Origin: Rubripirellula lacrimiformis
GTDB lineage: Bacteria > Planctomycetota > Planctomycetia > Pirellulales > Pirellulaceae
Length of the DNA: 64,000 bases
NCBI RefSeq assembly: GCF_007741535.1
Contig: NZ_CP036525.1
Span: 3,038,001-3,102,000, forward strand
Direction: 5' to 3'
This document shows positions 8,742 to 16,141 of this stretch, one piece after another. The position numbers and the translations under genes were made by a program. Position 1 is the first letter of the stretch; every line of letters begins with the position of its first letter. Under the pieces are notes generated by a model. That model was not told where the DNA came from, did no database searches, and saw only the letters and a list, made by a program, of their open reading frames with translations.

Positions 8742-9338
8742 ATGAGCTGTCGTCACTTCGCTCTGTGGGCGGTTCTCTACACGCTTGCGGCCTTTGCTTC
8801 TGAGCTACCCGCCCAAAGTTCAACGCCGGTGTCGATTGCGCGGCAGCGATTCAACCAGGTGTTCGTCAAGGTGATCATGCCGGTCACCGCTCGCACTGTG
8901 ATGCAGGATGGGCCCGTCGTCGAGTCCTGGGTTGCAGAACAACTTAAAGAGCTGGGCGGGTCCGAGTATTTCGCTGTCACAGGCTGGGTGCCTATTTGTG
9001 ACGGGCTGCTTGCGGACGACGAAGTCGACAATTGCGTTTGGGATGGTCGTCTTGTCGGCGAGAGCTCTGTTACCTTTTGCCATGTCGGCGGCGACCTTCC
9101 TGAACGCAAAGATGGCCGCGTGTTGGTTCTCGTTCGTGGCTGGGATCCAGGCGGGGGACACGAAACGAGGGTCACGCTGGTGGATGAACCTGGCACTCGA
9201 GTCGTCGAGCCGGTGCTGCCTCGTTCTACCCTCGGAAAAAGAGTGCCGATTCCGGGTGAACAGCCGCTGGCTTATGTGGCCGTCCTGATTGGGCCGCCAC
9301 CTCGAGAGGGCGCCACGTCACAGCGCAATGACGAATAG
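8742..9338 (+). CDS. Exported hypothetical protein (cassette gene)
   Basis: A 198-residue protein with a clear signal peptide (MSCRHFALWAVLYTLAAFAS, cleavage probably near ELPAQS), so likely periplasmic. The mature part has no recognised domain; a cluster of cysteines (VPICDG, DNCVWDG, VTFCHVGG) may form disulphides. I start at the ATG at 8742 just after the attC-like core; a TTG at 8730 is in frame but lies in the recombination-site-like sequence. The stop codon TAG is directly followed by the left end of the next site. Confidence 0.65.
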   Translation: MSCRHFALWAVLYTLAAFASELPAQSSTPVSIARQRFNQVFVKVIMPVTARTVMQDGPVVESWVAEQLKELGGSEYFAVTGWVPICDGLLADDEVDNCVWDGRLVGESSVTFCHVGGDLPERKDGRVLVLVRGWDPGGGHETRVTLVDEPGTRVVEPVLPRSTLGKRVPIPGEQPLAYVAVLIGPPPREGATSQRNDE

Positions 9339-9433
9339 GCAGAACCGTGCGGTGATCCGTAGCCGTCGATCACAGGGTTTGTGAAGTCAACGTTTTTCGA
9401 CGTCGGACCGATGACCGCCATCATTATCCGACT
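9338..9433 (+). repeat. attC-like site 7 (clear)
   Basis: The left half GCGGTGATCCGTAGCCGTCGA (up to 9369) pairs, with a few unpaired bases, with TCGACGTCGGACCGATGACC (9397-9416). The left end is GGCAGAACC; the right end ATTATCCGACT fits the core. Confidence 0.7.
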
Positions 9434-9435
9434 CC

Positions 9436-9621
9436 ATCGATCGCTATTTCAACCCGTATCACGGAACATATCGGCAGAAGGCAATCGCAAGGTTCGGCGA
9501 CGTATTTACCTGCGGCGAACTGACGTCCATAAACGTTCTTCCGACATCTCGAGCGTACCGATCGATCTCGGAAACCGTTTGCAAAATGTGCGGTTCCATC
9601 GGTTATACTGATTCGACATAG
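9436..9621 (+). other. Start-less open frame in a cassette position
   Basis: Directly after site 7 a 61-codon frame runs to TAG at 9619 and reads like real protein (SIDRYFNPYHGTYRQKAIAR, then FTCGELTSINVLPTS and VCKMCGSIGYTDST). No ATG, GTG or TTG lies between the upstream stop and ATG at about 9586. Either it uses an ATC/ATT start at the site boundary or it has lost its start and is a pseudogene. Confidence 0.4.
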
Positions 9622-9832
9622 ACACCGATTGGGTCAACTGTTCGTGATTTTGATCATTGGGTCACATCCCGTTGACGGAAAAGTTCACTGTGTTTTGTTG
9701 CTTCAATACTTTTGGGCTGCCTGGGGACGGTGATGAATCATGCGATGAATCCGATCGGCAAAATCGGGCGTCTTGAAATCGACGATCCATTGTCGTCGCT
9801 GGCTGATCGGCAGCCTTCCATCCAAGAACATA

Positions 9833-10207
9833 ATGTCTGATTCCAAGAAATACATTCCGCTTTCGGAACGTCTTCAGCAGGACGTATGGCACGACAACTT
9901 CGTGCCGAAATACTCTGCGCTCGCATCGGCAAAGCCAAGTAAGCTGGTCTTGATTGGCGTCTGGTTGATCTTTGCGCCGTGGGCGCTAGGTGCGATTGCT
10001 GTTGGACTATCGACACTGTCGGATTCGCCCGATTTGGGGACTGCCGTGCTGTCCTTGATCGGGCCGATTCTGTTCTGCATGCTCGCTGGCGCGATTCTGT
10101 TTGTTCAGACGCGACGTTACCGAATCGCGAAATTGCAATCGGACGACGACGGCGAGGAAGCGGAAGGGGCTCGTCACGATCCGGACGAGGGTGTGACCAA
10201 GGCATGA
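9833..10207 (+). CDS. Two-helix membrane protein, unknown (cassette gene)
   Basis: A 124-residue protein starting at ATG 9833 (MSDSKKYIPLSERLQQDV). Two membrane helices lie at about residues 37-58 (LVLIGVWLIFAPWALGAIAV) and 67-92 (LGTAVLSLIGPILFCMLAGAI), followed by a basic patch RRYRIAKL and an acidic tail (DDDGEEAEG). Topology N-in/C-in is likely. About 200 bp upstream lack any recognised element. The stop is followed by site 8. No family recognised. Confidence 0.65.
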   Translation: MSDSKKYIPLSERLQQDVWHDNFVPKYSALASAKPSKLVLIGVWLIFAPWALGAIAVGLSTLSDSPDLGTAVLSLIGPILFCMLAGAILFVQTRRYRIAKLQSDDDGEEAEGARHDPDEGVTKA

Positions 10208-10288
10208 ACCGGAGCAGCCGACGGCGTGATTGCAATTGGAACATCTTGGGCGGTCGCCCGGTTATGGCCGCCGTTGCCCGACTGAAAC
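10192..10288 (+). repeat. attC-like site 8
   Basis: The left arm ATGAACCGGAGCAGCCG faces CGGTCGCCCGGTTATGG; the two are complementary with extra bases in the left arm. The right end GCCGTTGCCCGACTGAAA (10270-10287) is a near-perfect core. Confidence 0.7.
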
Positions 10289-10484
10289 CCCATCCTTTTC
10301 GAATTGGAGACTGCAATGGTAATCCAACGCTTTCGCTGCTTACTCGAAGCCACGTAAACGATGGTCAACACACCGCTTTCCCAGCTACCAAACCGTCAAG
10401 CCGTGGACGCTCGGCGAGTTCACCGAAGACAGTAAACACAACTTAGTTATCGCATTTGAGATCGCGGGCGGACCGGTCACCGAG

Positions 10485-10835
10485 TTGGTGGCTGTTGACT
10501 GCAAGGGCCGATTTCGCGTTCACGAACTGAAAACTGCGTTGAATGGTGAACTGAAACCGGTTCTCAACGGGGATGGCGTTCTCTATTACATTGTCGACGA
10601 GGTCGTCTATGCATTTAGCGGAAGGACCGGCACTTGGGACTCGTACAACGTACCCGGTCTCCCCGGGGTCCGATGGGTCGATGGTGCTGGCCACGTTCCG
10701 AGTATCCAAGAACATGGATTTGATACCGAATCCGAAGAGGGGATCGTGGTTCGCCGCCCAGACGGGATCGCCCGATTTCTTGCAGACAAAGGGCTCTGGC
10801 AATTCACTCCATCGAACACAAATGCCGGCGGGTAA
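10485..10835 (+). CDS. Hypothetical protein, 5' end uncertain (cassette gene)
   Basis: The frame is protein-like throughout (VYAFSGRTGTWDSYNVPG, GIVVRRPDGIARFLADKG) and beta-rich. The first usable start is the TTG at 10485, giving 116 residues, but the same frame is open and protein-like back to 10323 (FPSYQTVKPWTLGEFTEDSK), directly after site 8, with no start codon. An ATG at 10316 is in another frame, so a one-base change may have shifted the true start out of frame. Family not recognised; likely soluble. Confidence 0.55.
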   Translation: MVAVDCKGRFRVHELKTALNGELKPVLNGDGVLYYIVDEVVYAFSGRTGTWDSYNVPGLPGVRWVDGAGHVPSIQEHGFDTESEEGIVVRRPDGIARFLADKGLWQFTPSNTNAGG

Positions 10836-10929
10836 TCATGCCGTGCAACGAAGCCGAGTCTCACGCACTTTCGCAGTGGTTGAATCGCTCGTCGTGGCTC
10901 GCTGATGACCAACCTTCTTTGGCTGAAAC
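10831..10929 (+). repeat. attC-like site 9
   Basis: The left end GGTAATCATGCCGTGCAAC with GAAGCCGAG faces GGCTCGCTGATGACC. The core CCTTCTTTGGCTGAAA is at 10914-10929. The next gene's ATG is three bases further. Confidence 0.6.
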
Positions 10930-10932
10930 GCA

Positions 10933-11292
10933 ATGCGTCATTTACTGCTTGTTTGGACAGTCGTTTCCGTCTTGGTGCTACCCAGCGCGGGCTGCAGTCG
11001 AGCCTGCGACCAAGTCGCGGGCATCGTCGTTGATGGCGATGGGACTCCACTCCCATCGGCGACCGTTGTGCTTGCTCCGCGTGACACGATGGTGCTCGAA
11101 TCGGATCTGATCACCGAAGACTGTGCTCAAGATGGCACATTTACAGCGTATTCATGCGCCAATACTCGAGATTCGTATTTCACATTGACCACCGAATGTT
11201 CGGGGTTTCAGACGGATGTGCGAATTGTAAAATCGGGTGATGCTGGGCTAATGATCGTGCTAAAGCGTGAAACGAGAGTGGTTGACGGATAA
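10933..11292 (+). CDS. Lipoprotein with carboxypeptidase-regulatory-like fold (cassette gene)
   Basis: A 119-residue protein with a lipoprotein signal peptide (MRHLLLVWTVVSVLVLPSAGCS, lipobox PSAGC, lipidated Cys near residue 21). The mature part begins with VAGIVVDGDGTPLPSATVVL, the opening strand pattern of CarboxypepD_reg-like/transthyretin-like domains, and ends in DAGLMIVLKRE. It is probably an envelope-anchored small beta-sandwich of unknown partner. It starts three bases after site 9, and its stop codon lies inside the left end of site 10 (CGGATAATGACGG), typical cassette packing. Confidence 0.75.
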   Translation: MRHLLLVWTVVSVLVLPSAGCSRACDQVAGIVVDGDGTPLPSATVVLAPRDTMVLESDLITEDCAQDGTFTAYSCANTRDSYFTLTTECSGFQTDVRIVKSGDAGLMIVLKRETRVVDG

Positions 11293-11388
11293 TGACGGCG
11301 TGCATACAGAGCGGGGCTTGCGGACGGAGTTGAAATGGACAACTTGACGCTCCCCACCTCGTGACGCGGGACATTCGTCCAACTTGAC
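11286..11388 (+). repeat. attC-like site 10
   Basis: The left end CGGATAATGACGGCGTGC with AGCGGGG faces GCTCCCCACCTCGTGACGC; right end ACATTCGTCCAACTTGAC. The preceding gene's stop codon overlaps the left end. Confidence 0.6.
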
Positions 11389-11611
11389 CTCAGGGAGCAT
11401 CCCGTTCCCTTGCCGTGATTCCCGCACAGCGGTCTATCGGCAGTTCACCCTGATACGCGGCCTGTCGTCAAACTTGGTTTCTTCGATCACACTAAAGCCA
11501 AACGGCGACCAGGCTGCCGCTACATTGGTTGGCCCCGACGACATCATGGCTTTTGTATCTTGGCTCGCATCAACGCGCGACGCTCACAGGGCAACGCCCG
11601 CGACCGTTTGA
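11384..11611 (+). CDS. Hypothetical small protein (cassette gene)
   Basis: A 75-codon frame starting at a TTG within the end of site 10. The middle (SSITLKPNGDQAAATLVGPD, then DIMAFVSWLAS) is protein-like. It ends at TGA 11609-11611, shortly before a second frame that also looks coding but lacks a start. The two may be parts of one gene separated by a frameshift. No family recognised. Confidence 0.35.
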   Translation: MTSGSIPFPCRDSRTAVYRQFTLIRGLSSNLVSSITLKPNGDQAAATLVGPDDIMAFVSWLASTRDAHRATPATV

Positions 11612-11630
11612 ATTTCAACGTTGTTTTTGA

Positions 11631-12185
11631 GGGGAAGAAGCGTTCAATACCATTACTTCGTACCGTCTATCATTTCCCGCTTGTTGTGAACTCGCCAATC
11701 CGGGAGCTGCCGCGAAGCTGCTCTCTGATTCGGGGCGAGTTGATTCGTTATCTCGTTACACGCTACCGATGTGGGACGTACTGACCGGCGTCGTGCTTGA
11801 AGAATGGTTTGGTTTGCGATTGCCCCCGTCGAAACTGCCGTGGGGCGAACCGCTTCATTTGCCAAACGACCTACGCCTGCTGTATTGTCTGGACCGTCGT
11901 GACGCGCGGCGAGCAAAAGCGGACATTGATCAACACTACCTGTCGCTGAGGCGTGAAGCTTCCTGTCTGTCAATCTTTGCCGGATTTGGGCTTGCGATAC
12001 GGGATGACATGGAGCGAGAGCGTGACGGACTGCTGTTTCTCTCCCGGCAAGCGGACCATTTCCGATCGTTGAACGACTATCTGTTTGTTGTGCAAGACCT
12101 GTGTGATGGTGGTGACGCGATCGAACGCACAGAACCCAGGGATGCACACAGAACCCAGGGATGCACACAAAGGGCTCGAGAGTGA
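11631..12185 (+). pseudogene. Hypothetical gene with disrupted 5' end
   Basis: From the first in-frame ATG at 11769 there are 138 codons (MWDVLTGVVLEEWFGLRLPP, then a helical part with DRRDARRAKADIDQHYLSL). The frame is protein-like back to 11631 (EEAFNTITSYRLSFPACCEL), where a TGA at 11628-11630 blocks it. One extra G in the GGGG run at 11631 would join it to the frame encoding LNFNVVFEG upstream. This points to a frameshifted gene or a sequence error. The last residues are encoded by a duplicated 19-bp segment belonging to the left arm of site 11. Function unknown. Confidence 0.45.
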
Positions 12186-12255
12186 GTTCAGACTCGTTGT
12201 TGGCTTTTCGTGCATCCTCCGTGATCCCGAACATTCCCTGGTTAAGATCGAAAGA
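12128..12255 (+). repeat. attC-like site 11 with duplicated left end
   Basis: The left end ACAGAACCCAGGGATGCAC occurs twice in tandem with a 19-bp period (12128-12146 and 12147-12165). The right half (GTGCATCCTCCGTGATCCC, then GAACATTCCCTGGTTAA) is only loosely like the consensus. Confidence 0.45.
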
Positions 12256-12397
12256 AAACGGTCACGTCCAAGTGACGGATTGCGATGTTTATGTGCCCGA
12301 GTGGGGACAGCGAAACCCAGCGTATCGGCAAACCAAAATGCACGGATCACAGCTTGCAAGTTTCTAGAAATGGAACACGATCCTGCCGTGCCTGATG

Positions 12398-12805
12398 ATG
12401 GTCCCCATTCGTCCTTCGAGATTTGACTTGACACTTACCGCACACCGAACTGAAAAACATCGACTGCGACGATCGACCGGATTGGAAACCCTTGTCGAGA
12501 TGGTGGCCATTGCATTTCTTATTCTTGGCTCGATCGTTGCTCTCGCGCTAGTGATGACATTTTCGTTGTGGGGCCTCGTCACATCAGGCTTTGCACTGCT
12601 GATCGCATTCTTGACTTGGCTTTTACTTCGCTGCCTTGCAGAACATTTGCGTCTGCAAAAGAAGATAGCGGGATGTGAATTCGAAGGGACAATTAGTGGC
12701 CCTGGTGAAGAAACCATTTGGGCCTGTAGCAATTGCGGCCAGATGTTGCATTCTGGCAATCGCTGCGACTGCTGTGGGGCGCAAATTCTTTCAGACGAAA
12801 ATTGA
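12398..12805 (+). CDS. Membrane protein with C-terminal zinc ribbon (cassette gene)
   Basis: A 135-residue protein with two membrane helices (MVAIAFLILGSIVALALVM and LVTSGFALLIAFLTWLLL) followed by a cytoplasmic tail ending in a zinc-ribbon: C-S-N-C-G-Q ... C-D-C-C-G-A. The two C-x-x-C pairs are 15 residues apart, consistent with one bound zinc. Two adjacent ATGs (12395, 12398) begin the frame; neither has a strong ribosome-binding site, and internal starts are possible. The partner or nucleic-acid target of the ribbon is unknown. Confidence 0.65.
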   Translation: MVPIRPSRFDLTLTAHRTEKHRLRRSTGLETLVEMVAIAFLILGSIVALALVMTFSLWGLVTSGFALLIAFLTWLLLRCLAEHLRLQKKIAGCEFEGTISGPGEETIWACSNCGQMLHSGNRCDCCGAQILSDEN

Positions 12806-12860
12806 ACGGTTCAGACGTGTACAATCAAAGCCGCGTCTTTGAATCAGTCGACCGCAGAAA

Positions 12861-12960
12861 TCGGACAAGCAATGCGATGGGCCCAATCGTCTGGTCGTGC
12901 GTTTTCGCGAATCGAATTCTACCTGACGCCGCCGGGGCATCGGTGGCGGTATCCGAAGTG
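12861..12960 (+). repeat. attC-like site 12
   Basis: The left end CGGACAAGCAATGCGATGGG with GCCC faces GCCGGGGCATCGGTGGC; core GGCGGTATCCGAAGTG at 12945-12960. The next gene's ATG is at 12964. Confidence 0.65.
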
Positions 12961-12963
12961 CGA

Positions 12964-13584
12964 ATGTTCAAAAAAAAGCACAACTTGCCGATCTGCGCTG
13001 AACTCGCTGGCTACGCTTTCCTCTTGCTATTGCCAATCGGCGGATGCGTTCGAGGGGATGGTGGGCAGGGAGAAGTTGAAAACAGTCGTCGTTTGGTCGA
13101 GTCGGATTCAGCGGCTATTGACCCCGTGGATAACTTCTCGGTGACTTCTCGCTTTTCAATCCGGCAAGACGATTTTGCGCTCGGCCAAGATGCGGTTCGA
13201 TTGCTGACGGACGCTGAATCTGAAGCTATAACAACTCACCGAAACGTCATGCTGCAATTTAGCGGTCCACGTTGTCCACCCTGCAGGGCAATGTCGCTCG
13301 CTTTGGCAACGGTCAAACGGCTGATTGAAAAGGACTTTGTCTTTGTGGAAATCGATCGCCGAATGCACAATTTCGACAAAGTCTATTCTGCTTACAGTCG
13401 TGATGTCGGGAGCGTCCCATACCTTTGCTTCCTGTCCCCGACTGGAAGCATCTTGGCAGAGGGCAAGAACAATGGCGAAAACATAGGGTTTCCCTTGACG
13501 CCTTCTACCATAGTGCGTTTCCGCGAAATGCTGGATACCACTTCTAGCCGATTGTCTGCCGAGGAACTTGAGCAAATTGTCTAG
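12964..13584 (+). CDS. Thioredoxin-fold lipoprotein (cassette gene)
   Basis: A 206-residue protein with a lipoprotein signal (AELAGYAFLLLLPIGGC, lipobox PIGGC) and a thioredoxin-like domain. The redox motif is visible as MLQFSGPRCPPCRAMSLAL with active-site C-P-P-C, followed by VFVEIDRRMHNFDKVYSAYS and the cis-proline strand GSVPYLCFLSPTG. It is probably a membrane-anchored periplasmic disulphide oxidoreductase or thiol-protection protein. The frame is open to 12733 but that part overlaps the previous gene and crosses site 12, so the ATG at 12964 is preferred. It is the best-characterised cargo in the array. Confidence 0.8.
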   Translation: MFKKKHNLPICAELAGYAFLLLLPIGGCVRGDGGQGEVENSRRLVESDSAAIDPVDNFSVTSRFSIRQDDFALGQDAVRLLTDAESEAITTHRNVMLQFSGPRCPPCRAMSLALATVKRLIEKDFVFVEIDRRMHNFDKVYSAYSRDVGSVPYLCFLSPTGSILAEGKNNGENIGFPLTPSTIVRFREMLDTTSSRLSAEELEQIV

Positions 13585-13613
13585 GCGTTTTGTCCTGCAA
13601 CGATGCAGCCAAC

Positions 13614-13716
13614 GGCGGATAGCGATCACAGCCGCGTGGAGGCGGAGGCGGGTTTGCGTGATTTATTAAATTGACAATCCGCTTTCCCGGCCCAGTGATG
13701 TGGGCGTTTTTCTACC
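13614..13716 (+). repeat. attC-like site 13
   Basis: The left end GGCGGATAGCGATCACAGCC faces CCCGGCCCAGTGATGTGGGC; right end GCGTTTTTCTACC. The next gene starts at 13725. Confidence 0.5.
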
Positions 13717-13724
13717 GCGTATCC

Positions 13725-14105
13725 ATGCTGCCAATACGCGACTATTACCTAAACGGATACGACTTTGATGGGGTGCCCAAGACGATCTCTCTGCGCACTG
13801 TTGAACCGCGTTCAGACCCTCCGCAACGCATTGACGTGTTCTTCGACGGCGTACGTGATGACTATCTTCGGGACACCCTGCTTGCGTCGATCTTGTTCGG
13901 TAGCGACCCAGTTGATGCTGATCCAAGCCAGCGGGAAATCATCTCGTGCACGGAAGGAACGGTTGGCCCGTTTCCTGGTCTGGTTGTAGTCCGCCTACCT
14001 TTCACTCCCCGTGATTTCTACCGTTCGTCGATAAGGGTATTTTTTTGCGTTTCCGAATCCGTACGCTGTTGTCGATCGTTGCTGTCGTCGCGATCAGTGT
14101 TGTAA
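13725..14105 (+). CDS. Hypothetical soluble protein (cassette gene)
   Basis: A 126-codon frame starting at ATG 13725 (MLPIRDYYLNGYDFDGVPKT). The body is protein-like (RIDVFFDGVRDDYLRDTLLA) with no membrane helix; family not recognised. The last 20 codons overlap the next gene in another frame and read unlike protein (VRCCRSLLSSRSVL), so the original stop near 14025-14035 may have been lost by a small frameshift. No recombination-like site separates it from the next gene, so the two may travel as one cassette. Confidence 0.55.
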   Translation: MLPIRDYYLNGYDFDGVPKTISLRTVEPRSDPPQRIDVFFDGVRDDYLRDTLLASILFGSDPVDADPSQREIISCTEGTVGPFPGLVVVRLPFTPRDFYRSSIRVFFCVSESVRCCRSLLSSRSVL

Positions 14106-14584
14106 TTGCTGAGTCGACGACGCGGAGCTACCGGGGTCGATGTCGCATCGAAGCTGACTTGCATTCGATGGGCGCGTACTACGTCAGCTTCGACGAGAAC
14201 AATTCTCCAACCTGGGTCGGATTTGTTGACCCCGTTAGGTTTGACCATATCGAAGAGTATGAGTCTTTTGACCACCTTGATTTCGCCGGCGCTAGCATCA
14301 CCAATGACACCGTGCGGGGTTTATCGAATCTGAAGAGCGTCAGAGTTCTTCACTTGACGGATTGCAACGTGACCGACGATCAGTTGAAGATGCTCGCCAG
14401 CATCGGATCGATATGGATGCTACGGCTGAATGGATCGTCAGTCACCGACGATGCGATTCCAGCGATCGCATCCCTCCACGGCCTGAAATCGCTGGACGTT
14501 TCCGGTACGCTCATCACATTCGCTGGCGTTGCGGAGCTCCAACAACGCTGTCCTGATATCGTGGTCCGACACGAGCCGCGGTGA
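14045..14584 (+). CDS. Leucine-rich-repeat protein with N-terminal membrane anchor
   Basis: A 179-residue protein starting at TTG 14045 with AAGGG seven bases upstream. The N-terminus MRFRIRTLLSIVAVVAISVV is a membrane anchor/uncleaved signal of a type repeated in planctomycete proteins. The C-terminal half has three to four leucine-rich repeats (HLDFAGASITNDTVRGLSNL, LHLTDCNVTDDQLKMLASI, LRLNGSSVTDDAIPAIASL, LDVSGTLITFAGVAELQQR) of the cysteine-containing/ribonuclease-inhibitor-like type. Probably anchored and facing the periplasm, as a protein-binding module; ligand unknown. It overlaps the preceding gene by about 60 bases. Confidence 0.75.
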   Translation: MRFRIRTLLSIVAVVAISVVIAESTTRSYRGRCRIEADLHSMGAYYVSFDENNSPTWVGFVDPVRFDHIEEYESFDHLDFAGASITNDTVRGLSNLKSVRVLHLTDCNVTDDQLKMLASIGSIWMLRLNGSSVTDDAIPAIASLHGLKSLDVSGTLITFAGVAELQQRCPDIVVRHEPR

Positions 14585-14652
14585 CTTTCGACGAACCATC
14601 CGACGGATCCGAGCGGCGAACTCGGGCATTTCGAAGTCGTTGAAGTAGTCAT

Positions 14653-14754
14653 GGGAAACCATGGGTGATCGGGGAGTCGGAATTCAAAGGCGTTGTGACG
14701 ATAAAAGATTTGCCGTCCCGGGCCGCGCAGCCCTGCCGTTATCCGACTGAAATC
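14653..14754 (+). repeat. attC-like site 14 (best core)
   Basis: The right end GCCGTTATCCGACTGAAATC (14735-14754) is the clearest instance of the core. The left part GGGAAACCATGGGTGATCGG with GGAGTCGG faces CCGTCCCGGGCCGC. Confidence 0.65.
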
Positions 14755-14756
14755 CA

Positions 14757-15101
14757 TTGAATCCCAATCCGTACGAACCGATGACGCAACAGCCACCACC
14801 GACGAAGACGCGGCAATCGCAGTTCCGCACTGTGGCTGGGATCCTGGCCGGTTTTACTTGCGTCATCGTTGTCGGCCCTGGTTTTGCCTCGCTGACGATG
14901 CCGCGCGGGCCTGTGATGCCGCCCGGAACACGCTACGCGACCTATGATTCCGAGTTTTACTTTCTTGGGGTGCCGTCGTCACCTGAGGTTGCGCGCTGGG
15001 TATCTTTCACTGCCGGGCCTATCCTTTTGGTGGTTGCCATCGTGCTAATTCGCCCTTTCACTCGCCGGTCTGGAATGCCGAAACCGCCGGGCGGCGGATA
15101 G
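14757..15101 (+). CDS. Two-helix membrane protein with proline-rich N-terminus (cassette gene)
   Basis: A 114-residue protein. The start may be the TTG at 14757, two bases after site 14 (NPNPYEPMTQQPPPTKTRQS), or the ATG at 14781. The N-x-N-P-Y-x-P opening is seen in many small planctomycete membrane proteins and argues for the upstream start. Two hydrophobic helices (TVAGILAGFTCVIVVGPGFA and WVSFTAGPILLVVAIVLI) flank a short loop, and the C-terminus is basic and glycine/proline-rich. The stop overlaps the left end of site 15. Function unknown. Confidence 0.6.
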   Translation: MNPNPYEPMTQQPPPTKTRQSQFRTVAGILAGFTCVIVVGPGFASLTMPRGPVMPPGTRYATYDSEFYFLGVPSSPEVARWVSFTAGPILLVVAIVLIRPFTRRSGMPKPPGGG

Positions 15102-15192
15102 CCAAGGCAGGCACAGTACCCGGGCACGCGAGTTTCCTAAATGAGGACACCAGGCGTCCGGCCCGCTGGCGGCAAACGTCATTTCGCAACGG
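15094..15192 (+). repeat. attC-like site 15
   Basis: The left end GCGGATAGCCAAGGCAGGC with CCCGGGC faces GTCCGGCCCGCTGGCGGC; right end CGTCATTTCGCAACGG. The preceding stop codon TAG lies in the left end. Confidence 0.5.
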
Positions 15193-15227
15193 ATTTCCCG
15201 TTCTATCGCCGATACCGCGTCTGCCGA

Positions 15228-15413
15228 TTGGACGTCACCGCAGAATCACTGCATCGCTGCGGTGGATCGCCTTTCGCACCTTCACACCGAAGATCTGTAC
15301 TGAGCTATACTGACTTTCGGACCGGCGTTGCGAACGAACCCGACTTTCCGGTGGACGCTTGCGAGGCAGAAGATCGCTGGGGACGAATTTCCCGAGCCTA
15401 TGCATTGAAATAA
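15228..15413 (+). CDS. Hypothetical small protein (weak)
   Basis: A 61-codon frame from TTG 15228, ending in protein-like sequence (NEPDFPVDACEAEDRWGRIS). Its stop codon TAA lies at the left end of site 16. Position fits a cassette gene; nothing else supports it. Confidence 0.35.
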   Translation: MDVTAESLHRCGGSPFAPSHRRSVLSYTDFRTGVANEPDFPVDACEAEDRWGRISRAYALK

Positions 15414-15530
15414 CCATGGATTGTCGACGAAGCGGCGGTGTTCGCTGGTTTTGGCGCTTGCAGGTCAATTGCCTCCGGTCACAAAGCTGTACCGTCGTCA
15501 GGCCTTCGTTTGCTCCGTAGTCGAATCCGA
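15411..15530 (+). repeat. attC-like site 16 (weak)
   Basis: The left end AATAACCATGGATTGTCGAC with GAAGCGGCGG matches the left-end pattern. The right end is diverged (GGCCTTCGTTTGCTCCG). Confidence 0.4.
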
Positions 15531-15542
15531 ATTTGAAGCCTT

Positions 15543-15986
15543 ATGAGTCACAAGATGAAGTGGAACGCCCGTGATTGGTTTGGGGTTTGGGGAGGCTCGA
15601 CCAGCTGGATGATTATCCTCGCTTGCTTTCTGTTCTGGTTTCACCAGCCATTGTTGGCGGCACTCGTGGCCGGATGCTGCATCTGCTCGAACTCAGTGGC
15701 TTTGGTTCTTTGGGCACGGCGTGCGAAACTTTCGCTGTACAGAGCCAATCTACTGATGCTCGGTGTCCTGGCGATCACCGTTCCGCTCGCTTGGTACTCC
15801 ACTATGATCTTCGCATCGACTGCAGCGCTTGAAGCGATGAACTGGCCTACATCGAAGATCATCAACATTGTGCCATTGTTTGCAGCACCTCTGATGGCGT
15901 TGGTGTTGCACTTCCGTCTCCGCCCGCGGTTGACCGACGAGAGCGACTCACAAATCCCGAACACCGGCGGACAACGATTGCGTTGA
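15543..15986 (+). CDS. Four-helix membrane protein, unknown (cassette gene)
   Basis: A 147-residue integral membrane protein starting at ATG 15543. Four hydrophobic spans are visible (SWMIILACFLFWFHQPLLAA; AALVAGCCICSNSVALVLW; LLMLGVLAITVPLAWYSTMI; IINIVPLFAAPLMALVLHF), with a polar C-terminal tail (RLTDESDSQIPNTGG). Spans one and two are separated by a very short turn. No family recognised. Followed directly by one of the best attC-like palindromes. Confidence 0.65.
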   Translation: MSHKMKWNARDWFGVWGGSTSWMIILACFLFWFHQPLLAALVAGCCICSNSVALVLWARRAKLSLYRANLLMLGVLAITVPLAWYSTMIFASTAALEAMNWPTSKIINIVPLFAAPLMALVLHFRLRPRLTDESDSQIPNTGGQRLR

Positions 15987-16084
15987 ACCTGGGGAAGTAT
16001 GGGATCCGCTACGGCAACTGGCTACGCGATTCTATTGTCTCCGATCCCACTTCGCCGGTGGTCGCTATCGTTTTCTGGCTGAAA
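15969..16084 (+). repeat. attC-like site 17 (clear)
   Basis: The arm GGGGAAGTATGGGATC (15991-16006) pairs with GATCCCACTTCGCC (16043-16056) leaving one extrahelical base; outer parts GCGTTGAACC and GGTGGTCGC also pair partly. The right end TCGTTTTCTGGCTGAAA (16068-16084) is shared with site 20. Confidence 0.75.
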
Positions 16085-16141
16085 AACGTTCATCTAATCG
16101 ATTGAACTTGCGTCGCGTTGTTGCCGCTACCAGAGGATTTC

